DNA of 64,000 bases from Salinicoccus albus DSM 19776 (lineage in GTDB: Bacteria > Bacillota > Bacilli > Staphylococcales > Salinicoccaceae), in contig NZ_ARQJ01000030.1 in the NCBI RefSeq assembly GCF_000385175.1, positions 1 through 64,000 on the forward strand. Reading direction: 5' to 3'. This document shows, piece by piece, positions 43,449 through 52,983 of this stretch. Position 1 is the first letter of the stretch. Each line of letters begins with the position of its first letter. The translations under genes were made by a program, and so were the position numbers. The notes beneath the pieces are model-generated. The model worked only from the letters and a program-made list of their open reading frames with translations. It was not told the origin of the DNA and did no database searches.

Positions 43449-43569
43449 TACGTCACTTCCTGTTCTTTCATATTATGCACATTTAAACCTATCATCTTAT
43501 ATATTTTCTATCTTCCATTCCCTTAGACAGTTTAGGACTCTCGGCAAGTTCATGTATATTCAAAGTGTA

Positions 43570-43585
43570 TTATAACATGTTATAA
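43570..43585. promoter_or_regulatory. palindrome upstream of manP
   Basis: TTATAACATGTTATAA is a perfect 16-bp palindrome, 128 bases before the manP start. It could be an operator or part of a promoter (TATAAC). No mannose regulator gene lies beside it. Confidence 0.4.
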
Positions 43586-43712
43586 ATTGAATTAAACGTA
43601 TTATTGTTGCATGATTATATAAAAGAGACGAAGGGGTGGGACTTGATAAACACTGAGCACGCGAGACGAATGGGGATGACAAAGCAATTGAATATCACAG
43701 AGGGGGATACTT

Positions 43713-45677
43713 ATGAAATTACTTGCGGTAACAGCATGTCCGGTTGGGGTCGCCCATACGTTTATGGCAGCTGAAAATATTCAGCAGGCAGCTGACGAGA
43801 TGGATATTGACATGAAGGTTGAAACACAGGGATCGATTGGTGTGGAGGATGCGCTGACAGATCAGGACATCCAAGCGGCGGACGGAATCATCATTGCGAG
43901 CGACAAAGACGTGTCCAAAGAACGGTTCCGAGGGAAGAAACTGCTTGTGGTCGGTGTGCAGGAAGGGATCAGAAATCCTAAAGCACTGATCGAACAGTTT
44001 GAAAATGATAAGGTTCCGGTATATAAAGCGGGTGCTGAGGCCAGTGATGAGGATAAAAGCGAAAAGAAAAAGGGTGAGAATCCGATATACCGCCATCTGA
44101 TGAATGGTGTCTCCTACATGATTCCATTTATCGTGGTTGGCGGGCTGCTCATTGCGATTGCGCTGACCATCGGGGGAGAGCAGACCCCTGAAGGGATCGT
44201 CATTCCGGAAGATTCATTTTGGGCGCAGGTGGAAGCGATCGGGAATGCTTCATTTTCATTCATGGTGCCAATATTAGCAGGGTACATCGCTTACAGTATC
44301 GCTGACAGACCTGGGCTTGCCCCGGGGATTGTCGGCGGATTCATCGCTGCGAACGATAGCTTTTACGCAGCGGAAACCAATGCCGGTTTCCTCGGCGGCA
44401 TTATTGCCGGCTTCCTGGCAGGATATATCGTACTTGCACTCAAACAGATAAAGGTGCCAAAAGCGATGGAGCCGGTCATGCCAATTATATTTCTGCCGAT
44501 TATCGGCACGATTATTGTCGGTTTACTGTTCATCTATGTGATTGGCGCACCGGTGGCCACCCTGTTCGACGCCTTGACAACATGGCTGGAAGGCATGCAA
44601 GGGGCAAGTTCAGTATTATTGGCAATCATACTCGGCGGTATGATCGCAGTAGATATGGGCGGTCCATTCAATAAGGTGGCCTTCCTTTTCGGCGTCGGTA
44701 TGATTGCTGAAGGTAATTATGGAATTATGGGTGCGATTGCGGTTGCAATCTGTATCCCGCCGCTCGGAATGGGTCTCGCGACCTTCCTCAACAAGAGGAA
44801 ATATAATGAAAACGAACATGAAGCGGGAAAAGCGTCATTTACAATGGGTTTCTTCGGCATTACTGAAGGTGCCATACCGTTCGCTGCCCAGGATCCGTTA
44901 AGGGTGATTCCAAGTATTGTGACAGGTTCAATGGTCGGGGCGGTCATCGCGATGCTGAGCGGCGTCGGCGACCATGTGGCACATGGCGGTCCCATTGTCG
45001 CCATCCTTGGAGCTGTCGACAATGTGCTGATGTTCTTTGTCGCAGCGATTATCGGTGTCCTGGTAACGGCATTCCTCGTCAATGCGCTGAAAAAAGATCT
45101 CAGTGTGGCAGCAGCCGGCGGGGGGACAATTTCTGAAAGTGAGTTGGACGCTGAAGAAAAAGATGTTTCAGACTCAGCCCCGTCAACAGAAGCGGACAGT
45201 GCTGATGAAAAGATTGAAATGAACCAACTGACGGACATCCTTGATAAAAACTTGATCAAGGTCGAACTGGAAGCGGATAAACAGGATGCAGTCATCGATG
45301 AGATGATTCAGGTGCTGGATCAATCAGATGTGATTGTATCCGGTGCGGACTTTAAAAAAGACATTTTAGAAAGAGAATCTGAAGGGACCACCGGACTCGG
45401 TATGAACATTGCAATTCCGCATGCCAAGTCTGAAGCGGTAAAGAGACCGGCTGTGGTATATGGCAGGAACACCGGGGGCGTCGATTGGAACAGTGTCGAT
45501 GAAACAGACGCCAAGCTGATTTTTATGATTGCAGTGCCGACTGAAGCAGCCGGAGATGATCATCTCAGAATACTTCAGATGCTCTCCCGACGGCTCATGG
45601 ATGAGGACTTCAGGCAGCAGCTGCTCGCAGCGGACACGGTTGATGAAGCGTATGCATTGCTCGATGATATAAAATAG
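43713..45677 (+). CDS. manP: PTS mannose/fructose-family transporter, EIIBCA
   Basis: A 654-residue phosphotransferase permease with domain order IIB-IIC-IIA. IIB (1-105) carries the phosphocysteine Cys9 (TACPVGVAHTFM). IIC (about 125-460) is the membrane channel of the fructose family, with GITEGAIPFAA and GGPIVAILG. IIA (about 505-654) carries His570 (IPHAK). Order and length match Bacillus subtilis ManP. The adjacent mannose-6-phosphate isomerase gene supports mannose as substrate; fructose is the alternative. GAGGGGG precedes the ATG. Confidence 0.9.
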   Translation: MKLLAVTACPVGVAHTFMAAENIQQAADEMDIDMKVETQGSIGVEDALTDQDIQAADGIIIASDKDVSKERFRGKKLLVVGVQEGIRNPKALIEQFENDKVPVYKAGAEASDEDKSEKKKGENPIYRHLMNGVSYMIPFIVVGGLLIAIALTIGGEQTPEGIVIPEDSFWAQVEAIGNASFSFMVPILAGYIAYSIADRPGLAPGIVGGFIAANDSFYAAETNAGFLGGIIAGFLAGYIVLALKQIKVPKAMEPVMPIIFLPIIGTIIVGLLFIYVIGAPVATLFDALTTWLEGMQGASSVLLAIILGGMIAVDMGGPFNKVAFLFGVGMIAEGNYGIMGAIAVAICIPPLGMGLATFLNKRKYNENEHEAGKASFTMGFFGITEGAIPFAAQDPLRVIPSIVTGSMVGAVIAMLSGVGDHVAHGGPIVAILGAVDNVLMFFVAAIIGVLVTAFLVNALKKDLSVAAAGGGTISESELDAEEKDVSDSAPSTEADSADEKIEMNQLTDILDKNLIKVELEADKQDAVIDEMIQVLDQSDVIVSGADFKKDILERESEGTTGLGMNIAIPHAKSEAVKRPAVVYGRNTGGVDWNSVDETDAKLIFMIAVPTEAAGDDHLRILQMLSRRLMDEDFRQQLLAADTVDEAYALLDDIK

Positions 45678-45700
45678 CACTGTAAAAGGAGAGTGAAGGC

Positions 45701-46192
45701 ATGGCAGAGACCTCCGTTTATCTGCGGCATAATCTTGAAAATATCCCTTTTTATCCTCTGCCTGACGGTTTTGAATTTGCATCCTATAAAAAGGGGGATG
45801 AAGCTCAATGGTCGGACATCTTAGCTGCAACCGGAGAATTTATTGACAAAGCGGCGGCATTGGACAGATTTCATCAGGAAATGGGGCCGGCAGAAGATCT
45901 CGATGAAAGGATGATATTCATACGGAATCAAAATCTCGAATTGATCGGCACTGTAACTGCATGGTATGGGACGGTTAGTGATGTAGAGATGGGGAGACTG
46001 CATTGGGTTGAAATCATGCCGGATTATCAGGGTCTGGGTCTGGGCAGACCGTTGATATCAAAAGGCATGCAGATACTAAAAGAAAAGCATGGGCGCGCTT
46101 ATTTAAAGACACAGAAAAGCAGCAGGGCGGCCATTCATCTTTACAGAAAGCTGGGCTGGTCCCCCATCAAGGTCAATCAGCCGCATGCCTAA
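45701..46192 (+). CDS. GNAT family N-acetyltransferase
   Basis: A 163-residue GNAT protein inserted between manP and manA. Acetyl-CoA motif MPDYQGLGLGRPLISKGMQI (about 106-125) and AAIHLYRKLGWSP near the end. AAAGGAG is ten bases before the ATG. It starts 23 bases after manP and its end lies 28 bases before the manA start, so it is in the same operon. Whether it acts on a sugar is unknown. Confidence 0.85.
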   Translation: MAETSVYLRHNLENIPFYPLPDGFEFASYKKGDEAQWSDILAATGEFIDKAAALDRFHQEMGPAEDLDERMIFIRNQNLELIGTVTAWYGTVSDVEMGRLHWVEIMPDYQGLGLGRPLISKGMQILKEKHGRAYLKTQKSSRAAIHLYRKLGWSPIKVNQPHA

Positions 46193-46220
46193 TTATATGA
46201 CTGATGAACAGGAGGTATTT

Positions 46221-47174
46221 ATGAAAAGTGAACCGATATTTTTGGAACCTGTAATGCAGGAAAGAATTTGGGGCGGGGTGAAGCTGCGTGAAAAATTCGG
46301 CTATGACATCCCGTCTGAAACGACCGGTGAAGCCTGGGTCATATCGGCCCACCAGAATGGTCCGTCCAGAGTGATTAACGGCCAGTATGAAGGCAAAACT
46401 CTGGATGAGCTGTGGGCAGCCCATGGGGAACTCTTTAATAAAAAAGAAGCCGGAGCGGAGTATCCGCTGCTCGTTAAAATATTGGATGCGGCCGATGATC
46501 TGTCCGTCCAGGTCCACCCGGATGATGCGTATGCCGCCAGGATGGAGAATGTCCCTTATGGGAAAACCGAGTGCTGGTATGTATTGGAAGCAGCGGAAGG
46601 GGCAAACATTATTTTAGGCCATACCGCTTCTGATAAAGAGACATTTGATCAGATGATTGATCGTAATGCGTGGGAACAGCTCTTTAGCTATGTGGACGTA
46701 ACCGAAGGGGATTTCATCTATGTGCCGAGCGGCACCATTCATGCGATCGGCCGGGGGATCACGATTCTGGAAGTCCAGCAGAGTTCGGATGTCACCTACA
46801 GGGTTTATGACTATGACAGAACCGATAGTCAGGGGCAGAAAAGAGCGCTGCATCTGGATAAGGTGCGGGAAGCTGTCAATATTCCGCATGCTGCCCCCCA
46901 ATTAGACTTTTCTGAAACAGGGGATGCCGAACACAGACAGACCCGGCTGGTGGAAGCGGAGTATTTCACAGTGGAAAAATGGGAAGTCGCCGGAGCGTCT
47001 GAATTCGAATGGGAAGCGGACTTCCTGCAAGTCAATGTCATAGAAGGCAAAGGGCGGATGAAAGCCGGGGATAAAGAATATAAGTTAATGAAAGGGATGA
47101 ATTTTATCCTTCCACACGGCATTGATTCTGTGAACATTGACGGGGAGATTGAACTGATTGTTTCCCATCCTTAA
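46221..47174 (+). CDS. manA: mannose-6-phosphate isomerase, class I
   Basis: Converts mannose 6-phosphate to fructose 6-phosphate. A 317-residue cupin, the short Gram-positive form. Zinc-site residues lie in LSVQVHPDD (near 95-103) and KTECWYVL; VPSGTIHAIGRG carries the later histidine. The ATG at 46221 has AGGAGG five to six bases before it; the longer frame to 46185 overlaps the GNAT gene and is rejected. Completes the mannose pathway begun by manP. Confidence 0.93.
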   Translation: MKSEPIFLEPVMQERIWGGVKLREKFGYDIPSETTGEAWVISAHQNGPSRVINGQYEGKTLDELWAAHGELFNKKEAGAEYPLLVKILDAADDLSVQVHPDDAYAARMENVPYGKTECWYVLEAAEGANIILGHTASDKETFDQMIDRNAWEQLFSYVDVTEGDFIYVPSGTIHAIGRGITILEVQQSSDVTYRVYDYDRTDSQGQKRALHLDKVREAVNIPHAAPQLDFSETGDAEHRQTRLVEAEYFTVEKWEVAGASEFEWEADFLQVNVIEGKGRMKAGDKEYKLMKGMNFILPHGIDSVNIDGEIELIVSHP

Positions 47175-47197
47175 AGGATACAAGTGAAAAACAAGAA

Positions 47198-47243
47198 AGA
47201 CTTACTGGAAACAAACATGCCCATGTCTGTTTCCAGTAAGTCT
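47198..47243. terminator. convergent terminator manA / fructokinase
   Basis: Arms of 22 bases (47198-47219 / 47222-47243) with one mismatch and a two-base loop, T-rich afterwards on both strands. Confidence 0.88.
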
Positions 47244-47247
47244 CTTT

Positions 47248-48102
47248 CTATGCGATGATTTCTTTAGCGATCACAGCTGCGCCCAGTATGCCCTGATCAT
47301 CATTTAGCTCAGGCGGGACGATAAACTGGTCGATATCGTCGATTTTAATATATCCATTCATCAGTGCTGTAAACGATTCTTTGATTAATGGATACAGCTG
47401 CATTTGTTTCATGACTCCACCGCCGATGACAATCTTTGCCGGGGAAAGGACCAGTGTGTAGTTCACAAGTGCCTGGGCAATATAGTATGCAATGGTTTCC
47501 CACAACGGATCATTGGCGCTTATTGTTACAGCCTTTTGTTTCATGCGTTTTTCAATGGCAGGCCCGGAGACCAGGCCTTCGAGACATGATCCATGGGAAG
47601 GACAGATGCCGATGAAGCCATCGTCATTCATTTGATTGATAAAAACATGTCCCATTTCCGGGTGGTTCTGACCGATATAACTGTCCCCATTTTTGACAAA
47701 CCCGCCGCCAATCCCAGTACCGACAGTGATATACAGACAGCTGTCCTGTCTTTTGGCACTGCCGAAATGATATTCGCCTAACGACGCCGTATTGACATCG
47801 GTGTCTATGGCAACAGGGCGTTTCATTGCCTTCTGCACCTCATTTAACAATGGGTAGTACTGCCACTCCAGTTTAGGCGTATTTTGGATCATCCCGTAAT
47901 TTGCACTGTTTCTATCGAGATTGATGGGGCCGAAAGCGCCGATTCCCACGGCCTCAACATCATATTTTTCAAAGAATTGATATACAGCGTTCATTGTGGT
48001 TTCCGGTTCAGCGGTCGGAATCGTCACTCTGTCGAGCACGCTGTTGTCATCCAGAACGGCACAGACGAATTTAGTGCCGCCGGCTTCAATTGCTCCGATC
48101 AT
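47248..48102 (-). CDS. ROK-family fructokinase
   Basis: Phosphorylates fructose to fructose 6-phosphate. A 284-residue ROK kinase: AIEAGGTKFVCAV at 4-16 (phosphate loop), TVGTGIGGGFV (ATP site), and the fructokinase-specific zinc segment GHVFINQMNDDGFIGICPSH followed by GSCLEGLVSGPAI. That segment matches ScrK/GmuE-type bacterial fructokinases. Convergent with manA. It links internal fructose to the same fructose-6-phosphate pool. Confidence 0.9.
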   Translation of the reverse strand: MIGAIEAGGTKFVCAVLDDNSVLDRVTIPTAEPETTMNAVYQFFEKYDVEAVGIGAFGPINLDRNSANYGMIQNTPKLEWQYYPLLNEVQKAMKRPVAIDTDVNTASLGEYHFGSAKRQDSCLYITVGTGIGGGFVKNGDSYIGQNHPEMGHVFINQMNDDGFIGICPSHGSCLEGLVSGPAIEKRMKQKAVTISANDPLWETIAYYIAQALVNYTLVLSPAKIVIGGGVMKQMQLYPLIKESFTALMNGYIKIDDIDQFIVPPELNDDQGILGAAVIAKEIIA

Positions 48103-48191
48103 CGCAGACTCACTCTCCTTATGCTCTATACTAACAGTTGACTCCTGAAATGACAGTTTAAAAGCAGCCGCAGAGTAACCGGGTATGATTC

Positions 48192-49472
48192 TTACTCATT
48201 AAATACGTCAACCAGGAAAGTCGAAAGTTCAGGGAAGAAAATCAGTAAAAGCATAACAACCACAATCGGAATCAGGAAGGGAAGCACCCCTTTATACATG
48301 GTACTCATAGGAATATTACCCACCCGTGATACTACAAATAAGGCCATGCCCATGGGGGGTGTTAAAATGCCAATCATTAAATTTAGAATGACAAAAGCAC
48401 CGAAAAAGACGGGATCGATGCCAACACTTGTGGCCACTGGAATCAGAACTGGAACAACAAGCACGAGCAGCGCCAGCGCCTCAATGAATGTCCCCAGGAG
48501 TATCAGCAGCAGACTCATCAGCATAAGCAGAAAAACAGGGTTCTCAGTAATGCCTAAGAAGGCATCAGCTATTTTAATCGCCACCTGTTCTCTGGCTATG
48601 AACTGTCCAAAAAATTCTATGGCAGCGAGCATGAGTACTACTACGCCGGTTAATTTAAAGGATTCTATGATATTGTTGTACACTTTTTTAAACGTTAATT
48701 CCCGATAGACAAAAAACCCAAGAAACAGCGCATACACAGTACTGACAACGGCCGCTTCCGTAGGTGTGAAAAATCCGGAAAAAATGCCAGCAATGATAAT
48801 AACAGGTGTCAGCAGTGCCCAAAATGCCTTCAGGAAATTTTGACCAGCTGTTTTTAAATTTGGCCGTTCAAGCACTTGGTAATTGCGGGTTTTCGCAAGG
48901 ATGAACGTCATGGCAAAAAGAGCTAATGCGATAAGGATTCCTGGAACCGCTCCGGCAATAAACATCGATGCTACAGACACATTGGCAAGGGCAGCGTAAA
49001 TAATCATATTTAGACTGGGCGGTATAATACCGCTTAGAATTGAAGTCGCTGCCGTCAATCCACCATTAAAATCATCATGATAGCCTGCCTTGCGCATCGT
49101 TCTGATCTCCAGCTGGCCCAAGCCGCCGGCATCTGCCAATGACGAACCAGACATGCCGGAGAACATTAAACTGGCTGTTATGTTTACATGACCAACACCG
49201 CCAGGTACATGCCCGACCAAAGACATGGCAAAATTGAAAATACGGTCCGTAATTCCAGAAGCATTCATCAACGTACCTGTTAATATAAAGAATGGAATAG
49301 CCAGCAGGGTGAAATTATCAATCCCGCTGATCAACTGTTCCCCTGATGCAAAAATCAGGTTCCAATCCCCCATTATAAAGTACAAAAGACCGGCAATGAG
49401 TAACGTGAATCCGACAGGGATACCTAAAAAGAGTAGAACTATCCATGCGATGAAAATAAAAGCAATCTCCAT
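48192..49472 (-). CDS. TRAP transporter large permease (DctM type)
   Basis: A 426-residue membrane subunit with about 12 helices. Signatures: GIPVGFTLLIAG, PFFILTGTLMNASGI, FSGMSGSSLADAGGLGQLEI, and NLMIGILTPPMGMALFVVSR. It forms the Na+-coupled channel with the DctQ subunit and DctP binding protein encoded just upstream. The ATG follows the DctQ stop codon directly, with GGAGGTGAGG before it. The substrate is probably sialic acid, judged from the divergent nan genes. Confidence 0.92.
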   Translation of the reverse strand: MEIAFIFIAWIVLLFLGIPVGFTLLIAGLLYFIMGDWNLIFASGEQLISGIDNFTLLAIPFFILTGTLMNASGITDRIFNFAMSLVGHVPGGVGHVNITASLMFSGMSGSSLADAGGLGQLEIRTMRKAGYHDDFNGGLTAATSILSGIIPPSLNMIIYAALANVSVASMFIAGAVPGILIALALFAMTFILAKTRNYQVLERPNLKTAGQNFLKAFWALLTPVIIIAGIFSGFFTPTEAAVVSTVYALFLGFFVYRELTFKKVYNNIIESFKLTGVVVLMLAAIEFFGQFIAREQVAIKIADAFLGITENPVFLLMLMSLLLILLGTFIEALALLVLVVPVLIPVATSVGIDPVFFGAFVILNLMIGILTPPMGMALFVVSRVGNIPMSTMYKGVLPFLIPIVVVMLLLIFFPELSTFLVDVFNE

Positions 49473-49949
49473 CTACCTCACCTCCGCAGCTTTGTCTTTA
49501 CGCCATTCCCGGAGGATCCGTTCAATCAACCGATAAATCATAAGCAGTGTTAAGATTGGAAGCGCTGCATACATATAAGATTGCGAAATTTTCAAGGTGA
49601 CGAGATTCGAATTCATCTGATTCTGCACAATGGGGATACTGATGATAAACAGTATAATCAGTGCGCTAAGAATCAATAATTGGTTAAATATATAAACCCA
49701 TTTTTGTGCCTTGGCTGGCAGTTTTTTTATGAATACATCAATGGAAACATGGCTGTCATCTTTAATACAGGCTGCTATTCCCAGATAACCAGCATAAATA
49801 AATAAGAGTTTACTTAATTCCTCTGTCCACACCAAGGGGGTCCCCAACCCTTGGCGTGTCAGAGTTTGTACGACTAATACAATCAGCATAGTTACAAATA
49901 AAGAGCTGCCTATAATTTCCTCAAAGTTATAGTATATTTTCTTTAACAT
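49473..49949 (-). CDS. TRAP transporter small permease (DctQ type)
   Basis: A 158-residue four-helix membrane protein. It has VQTLTRQGLGTPLVWTEELS near 28-47, the conserved DctQ segment, and DSHVSIDVFIKKLP. It partners DctM (gene directly following) and the DctP lipoprotein (22 bases upstream). AAGGTG before the ATG. Confidence 0.88.
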   Translation of the reverse strand: MLKKIYYNFEEIIGSSLFVTMLIVLVVQTLTRQGLGTPLVWTEELSKLLFIYAGYLGIAACIKDDSHVSIDVFIKKLPAKAQKWVYIFNQLLILSALIILFIISIPIVQNQMNSNLVTLKISQSYMYAALPILTLLMIYRLIERILREWRKDKAAEVR

Positions 49950-49971
49950 GAGTCATCACCTTCACGGACGC

Positions 49972-51060
49972 TTATTCTCTTGCTTCATCGATTACTTCCA
50001 TATATTCCTCAGCACCGTCTCCGATCTGATCGTAGTATTTAGGATAAGCCTCTGAAAGCGCCTCCCTGAATCCACTCAAATCAGGTTCTGTTATCGTTAC
50101 ACCTTCTTCTTCAAAGAAATCAACCAATTCTTCTTCTTCTGTTTGGAACAATTCCGTATGATGTTCTGTTGCTTCTTCAATACCGTCATTCAGAATTTGC
50201 TGCAGGTCTTCAGGCAGTTCTTGCCAAGTCTGATCACTTACCATATAGGTATTATCATTCACGACATGATTCGTCAGTGCAATATAATCTTGTACTTCGT
50301 GAAAACTTTGTGCTTCAATTGCAGAAAGTGGGTTTTCCTGTCCATCAACCTGACCTGTCTGCAGGGCAAGATAAACTTCACCAAAGTTCATCGGTGTCGG
50401 ATTTGCTCCTGTATATTCTGCATAATCAAGCAGTGTTTCTGCTTCTGGTGTACGCAGGCTCATGCCTTCCATATCCGATACTTCATTGATTGGGAAATTG
50501 GAGGTTGTCACCCTTGTACCGTTATATGCAGTGTCCATTACACGTAAACCATGTTCTTCGGTCAGTTCAGTCCGCAGTTCATCTCCAAACTCCGTTTCAT
50601 AAATCACTCGTTCTATATGTTCAAAATCTTCGATGACGTAAGGTACCATCAATAGTTGGGCACGGGGTACCCACTGATTTAAACGACCGATTTCAGCCAA
50701 TGTAATATCAAGTGAGCCGTCTTCCAGCTGTCCCAGCATGGAAAGATCATCTCCAAGTTGAGCATCCGGGTACAGGCTGATGGTCAACTGTCCGTCACTC
50801 TCTTCTTCGACATAGTCTGCCAGCACTTCAGCTGCCTCGTATTCATTTGACTGTGTATTTGGCTGCATGCCGAATTCCAGTTCATAGGTTTCACCCGTGT
50901 CAGCGCTTTCATTATTGCTGCTTTCACTACCGCTGCTTTCACTTCCGTTGCTCTCATCACTGCTGCCCTCATCACTTGAGTCAGCACTTTCCTCATTGGC
51001 ACCACATGCTGTTAACACCAGAAATACTATACTGAGTAATAAAATCAGATTTTTTTTCAT
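49972..51060 (-). CDS. TRAP transporter substrate-binding lipoprotein (DctP type)
   Basis: A 362-residue extracytoplasmic solute receptor. Signal peptide with lipobox LTAC (Cys19), then a low-complexity acidic Ser/Glu/Gly linker (about 22-55) and a DctP fold with LRTPEAETLLDY and FGEVYLALQTGQVDGQENP, where an Arg and an Asn contact the ligand carboxylate in this family. A lipid anchor replaces the periplasm of Gram-negative systems. AAGGGGTG before the ATG. Confidence 0.9.
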   Translation of the reverse strand: MKKNLILLLSIVFLVLTACGANEESADSSDEGSSDESNGSESSGSESSNNESADTGETYELEFGMQPNTQSNEYEAAEVLADYVEEESDGQLTISLYPDAQLGDDLSMLGQLEDGSLDITLAEIGRLNQWVPRAQLLMVPYVIEDFEHIERVIYETEFGDELRTELTEEHGLRVMDTAYNGTRVTTSNFPINEVSDMEGMSLRTPEAETLLDYAEYTGANPTPMNFGEVYLALQTGQVDGQENPLSAIEAQSFHEVQDYIALTNHVVNDNTYMVSDQTWQELPEDLQQILNDGIEEATEHHTELFQTEEEELVDFFEEEGVTITEPDLSGFREALSEAYPKYYDQIGDGAEEYMEVIDEARE

Positions 51061-51201
51061 TTAATGCCACACCCCTTTTATTTTACATTCATTCATTTTC
51101 CTGTACATTAATGCAAAATTTCTTCCTAATGTCTCCCGGACTTCTAAGTATAACGGCCAACCAATGGAGAAAGCGCAAGTGCGAGGCCAAATTTATCCTG
51201 A

Positions 51202-52071
51202 CTAAAGCTCAAAATCTTTTACAAGCTGCTCAACTTTGTGCCTTTTGGATGGATCAAATTTAGATAAAGGTTTTTTCGTTGTGCCTGCATCGATGCCTTT
51301 AACATTCAGAATCTCTTTCAATGTCTGATAGATGCCGAGTTCCAGTATTCTCTCAATGACGTCATTGGCTTCGTGCTGGACTTCAAATGCTTCAATAAAG
51401 TTGTTCTGTTCACACAATTCCATGATTCTTCTGGAGCGGCGACCATTGACATTGTAAGTGCTGCCGATGGCACCATCCACGCCGGACAGCATGCCGTATA
51501 CCAGCATTTCATCAAAACCTGAATAGATGAGTTTATCCGGATAACGCCTGCGCAGTCTTTCGAGTGCGAAGAAGTCGTTGTCGGTATATTTTACACCGAT
51601 GACTTTATCGTTGGAGAAGAGCGCATCGAACTGTTCCATTGAAATCGATACGCCGGTCAGGGCTGGAATCGCATAGATGATCATATTGTTACCGGTTTCT
51701 GCAATGATTGTTTCATAATAATCCCTGATCTCTTCAAATGAGAACGGGTAATAGAACGGCGTCACCGCAGAGAGGCTGTCATATCCGAGGCCGGTCGCAT
51801 ATTTACCAAGTTCTACTGCTTCCTCCAAATTGATTGAGCCGACCTGGGCGATTAATTTCACTTCATCTCCTGCTTCATCTTTCACAATGTCAAAGATGAA
51901 TTTCTTCTGATCTGTCGAGAGCAGGAAGTTCTCGCCGGTGCTCCCGTTGACATATAATCCATCCACTTTCTGTACATCGATATTATTTCTGACGACCTGC
52001 CTGAGTCCTGCTTCTTTCACATCCCCCTCCTCATCGAATGGTATAAGCAAAGCTGTAAAAAGACCTTTCAT
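51202..52071 (-). CDS. nanA: N-acetylneuraminate lyase
   Basis: Cleaves sialic acid to N-acetylmannosamine and pyruvate. A 289-residue DHDPS/NAL-family TIM barrel: [10 protein letters not shown] (40-49), Tyr133 in [10 protein letters not shown], Schiff-base Lys161 in GVKYTDND. The GSTGE form and YAIPALTGV follow the lyase rather than dihydrodipicolinate synthase. Context (nanK, nanE divergent; TRAP genes downstream on the same strand) supports this. ATG at 52071 with GGGGG eight bases before it. A GntR-type palindrome lies upstream at 52122-52133. Confidence 0.9.
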   Translation of the reverse strand: MKGLFTALLIPFDEEGDVKEAGLRQVVRNNIDVQKVDGLYVNGSTGENFLLSTDQKKFIFDIVKDEAGDEVKLIAQVGSINLEEAVELGKYATGLGYDSLSAVTPFYYPFSFEEIRDYYETIIAETGNNMIIYAIPALTGVSISMEQFDALFSNDKVIGVKYTDNDFFALERLRRRYPDKLIYSGFDEMLVYGMLSGVDGAIGSTYNVNGRRSRRIMELCEQNNFIEAFEVQHEANDVIERILELGIYQTLKEILNVKGIDAGTTKKPLSKFDPSKRHKVEQLVKDFEL

Positions 52072-52121
52072 GTTCAATTCCCCCTAATGGTTGATAAACC
52101 AAGTCTGAAAAAGATATAATA

Positions 52122-52133
52122 TTGTCAGACCAA
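52122..52133. promoter_or_regulatory. possible FadR/GntR-type operator in the nan intergenic region
   Basis: TTGTCAGACCAA is a near-palindrome of the TTGNTC-NGANCAA form seen for FadR-subfamily GntR regulators. It overlaps an A/T-rich -10-like stretch (52114-52121) in front of nanA. Confidence 0.4.
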
Positions 52134-52181
52134 TTTATATCTTCATCATAAAAGGTGCAGGCGGGTAAGTCAAGGGTTAAT

Positions 52182-52195
52182 TGACAGCGTTTACA
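52182..52195 (+). promoter_or_regulatory. cre box between the divergent nan operons
   Basis: TGACAGCGTTTACA matches TGWNANCGNTNWCA at every defined position and overlaps a TTGACA (52181-52186). It can impose CcpA repression on one or both sialate operons. Confidence 0.75.
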
Positions 52196-52275
52196 AATGA
52201 ATTTCGCAAATGCTGTCGCAGAATGAGTCCAGGTTTTTTTATATGATATGATGTCCTTGTCAGGAGTGGAAGCAG

Positions 52276-52983
52276 ATGTCTATAAAGAATAATTCTTTAG
52301 TCGAAATCGCAATGGAACGCATCAAACAGCATATTGCCGACAATCATATGCAGCCGGGCGACAAATTTCTGTCTGAAGGAGAATTGACCGATCAGCTGCA
52401 GGTCAGCCGGACGGTGATCAGAGAGGCGCTGCGGTCACTGGGGTCATTAGGGATCATCGAAGTCAGGAAGGGCGGGGGCGTCTATGTCTCGGCTTCGGAT
52501 TTCGAATCGATCAAACGCATTTTAAGACATCATTATGAAGTGCATGGCGCGAAAATCAAAGAACTGGTTGAAATCAGGAAAATCATTGAACTGGGGGCAT
52601 TACGGCTGATTATAGAAAAAGATATGGATGTTGATGCTGACCGTTTGGAAGATATCAACAAAAATTATCGTGATGCGATATCAAAGGGTGAAGATACGAA
52701 GCGCCATGACCAATTATTTCACCAGCATATTATGAAAGAGGCGGATAACCAGACTTTTTATAATTTTGCTGATGTCATTCATGATTATTTCTCTCTTGTA
52801 AAGATTAATCTGATTCAAGATACTGATGCGCTTCTGAAATCATATCAGGAGCATGACGCGCTCATCAGCGCTTTAAAAGATAAAAAGCTGGCAGAGGCAC
52901 ATCGGATCATGTCGGAACATTTTGAACCGATTTTCCAGTTCATCCGGCAGATGGAGGTACAGACAGATGATGGATCCAATTAA
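52276..52983 (+). CDS. GntR-family regulator, FadR subfamily
   Basis: A 235-residue regulator. N-terminal winged helix (8-72) with KFLSEGELTDQLQVSRTVIREALRSLGSLGI split over two motif segments, then an all-helical FCD effector domain (about 90-225) with FHQHIMKEADN. First gene of the rightward operon, next to nanA. The downstream gene is a second FadR-type regulator overlapping it by 17 bases. Likely a sialate or ManNAc-6-phosphate responsive repressor of both operons. GGAGTGG before the ATG. Confidence 0.88.
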   Translation: MSIKNNSLVEIAMERIKQHIADNHMQPGDKFLSEGELTDQLQVSRTVIREALRSLGSLGIIEVRKGGGVYVSASDFESIKRILRHHYEVHGAKIKELVEIRKIIELGALRLIIEKDMDVDADRLEDINKNYRDAISKGEDTKRHDQLFHQHIMKEADNQTFYNFADVIHDYFSLVKINLIQDTDALLKSYQEHDALISALKDKKLAEAHRIMSEHFEPIFQFIRQMEVQTDDGSN

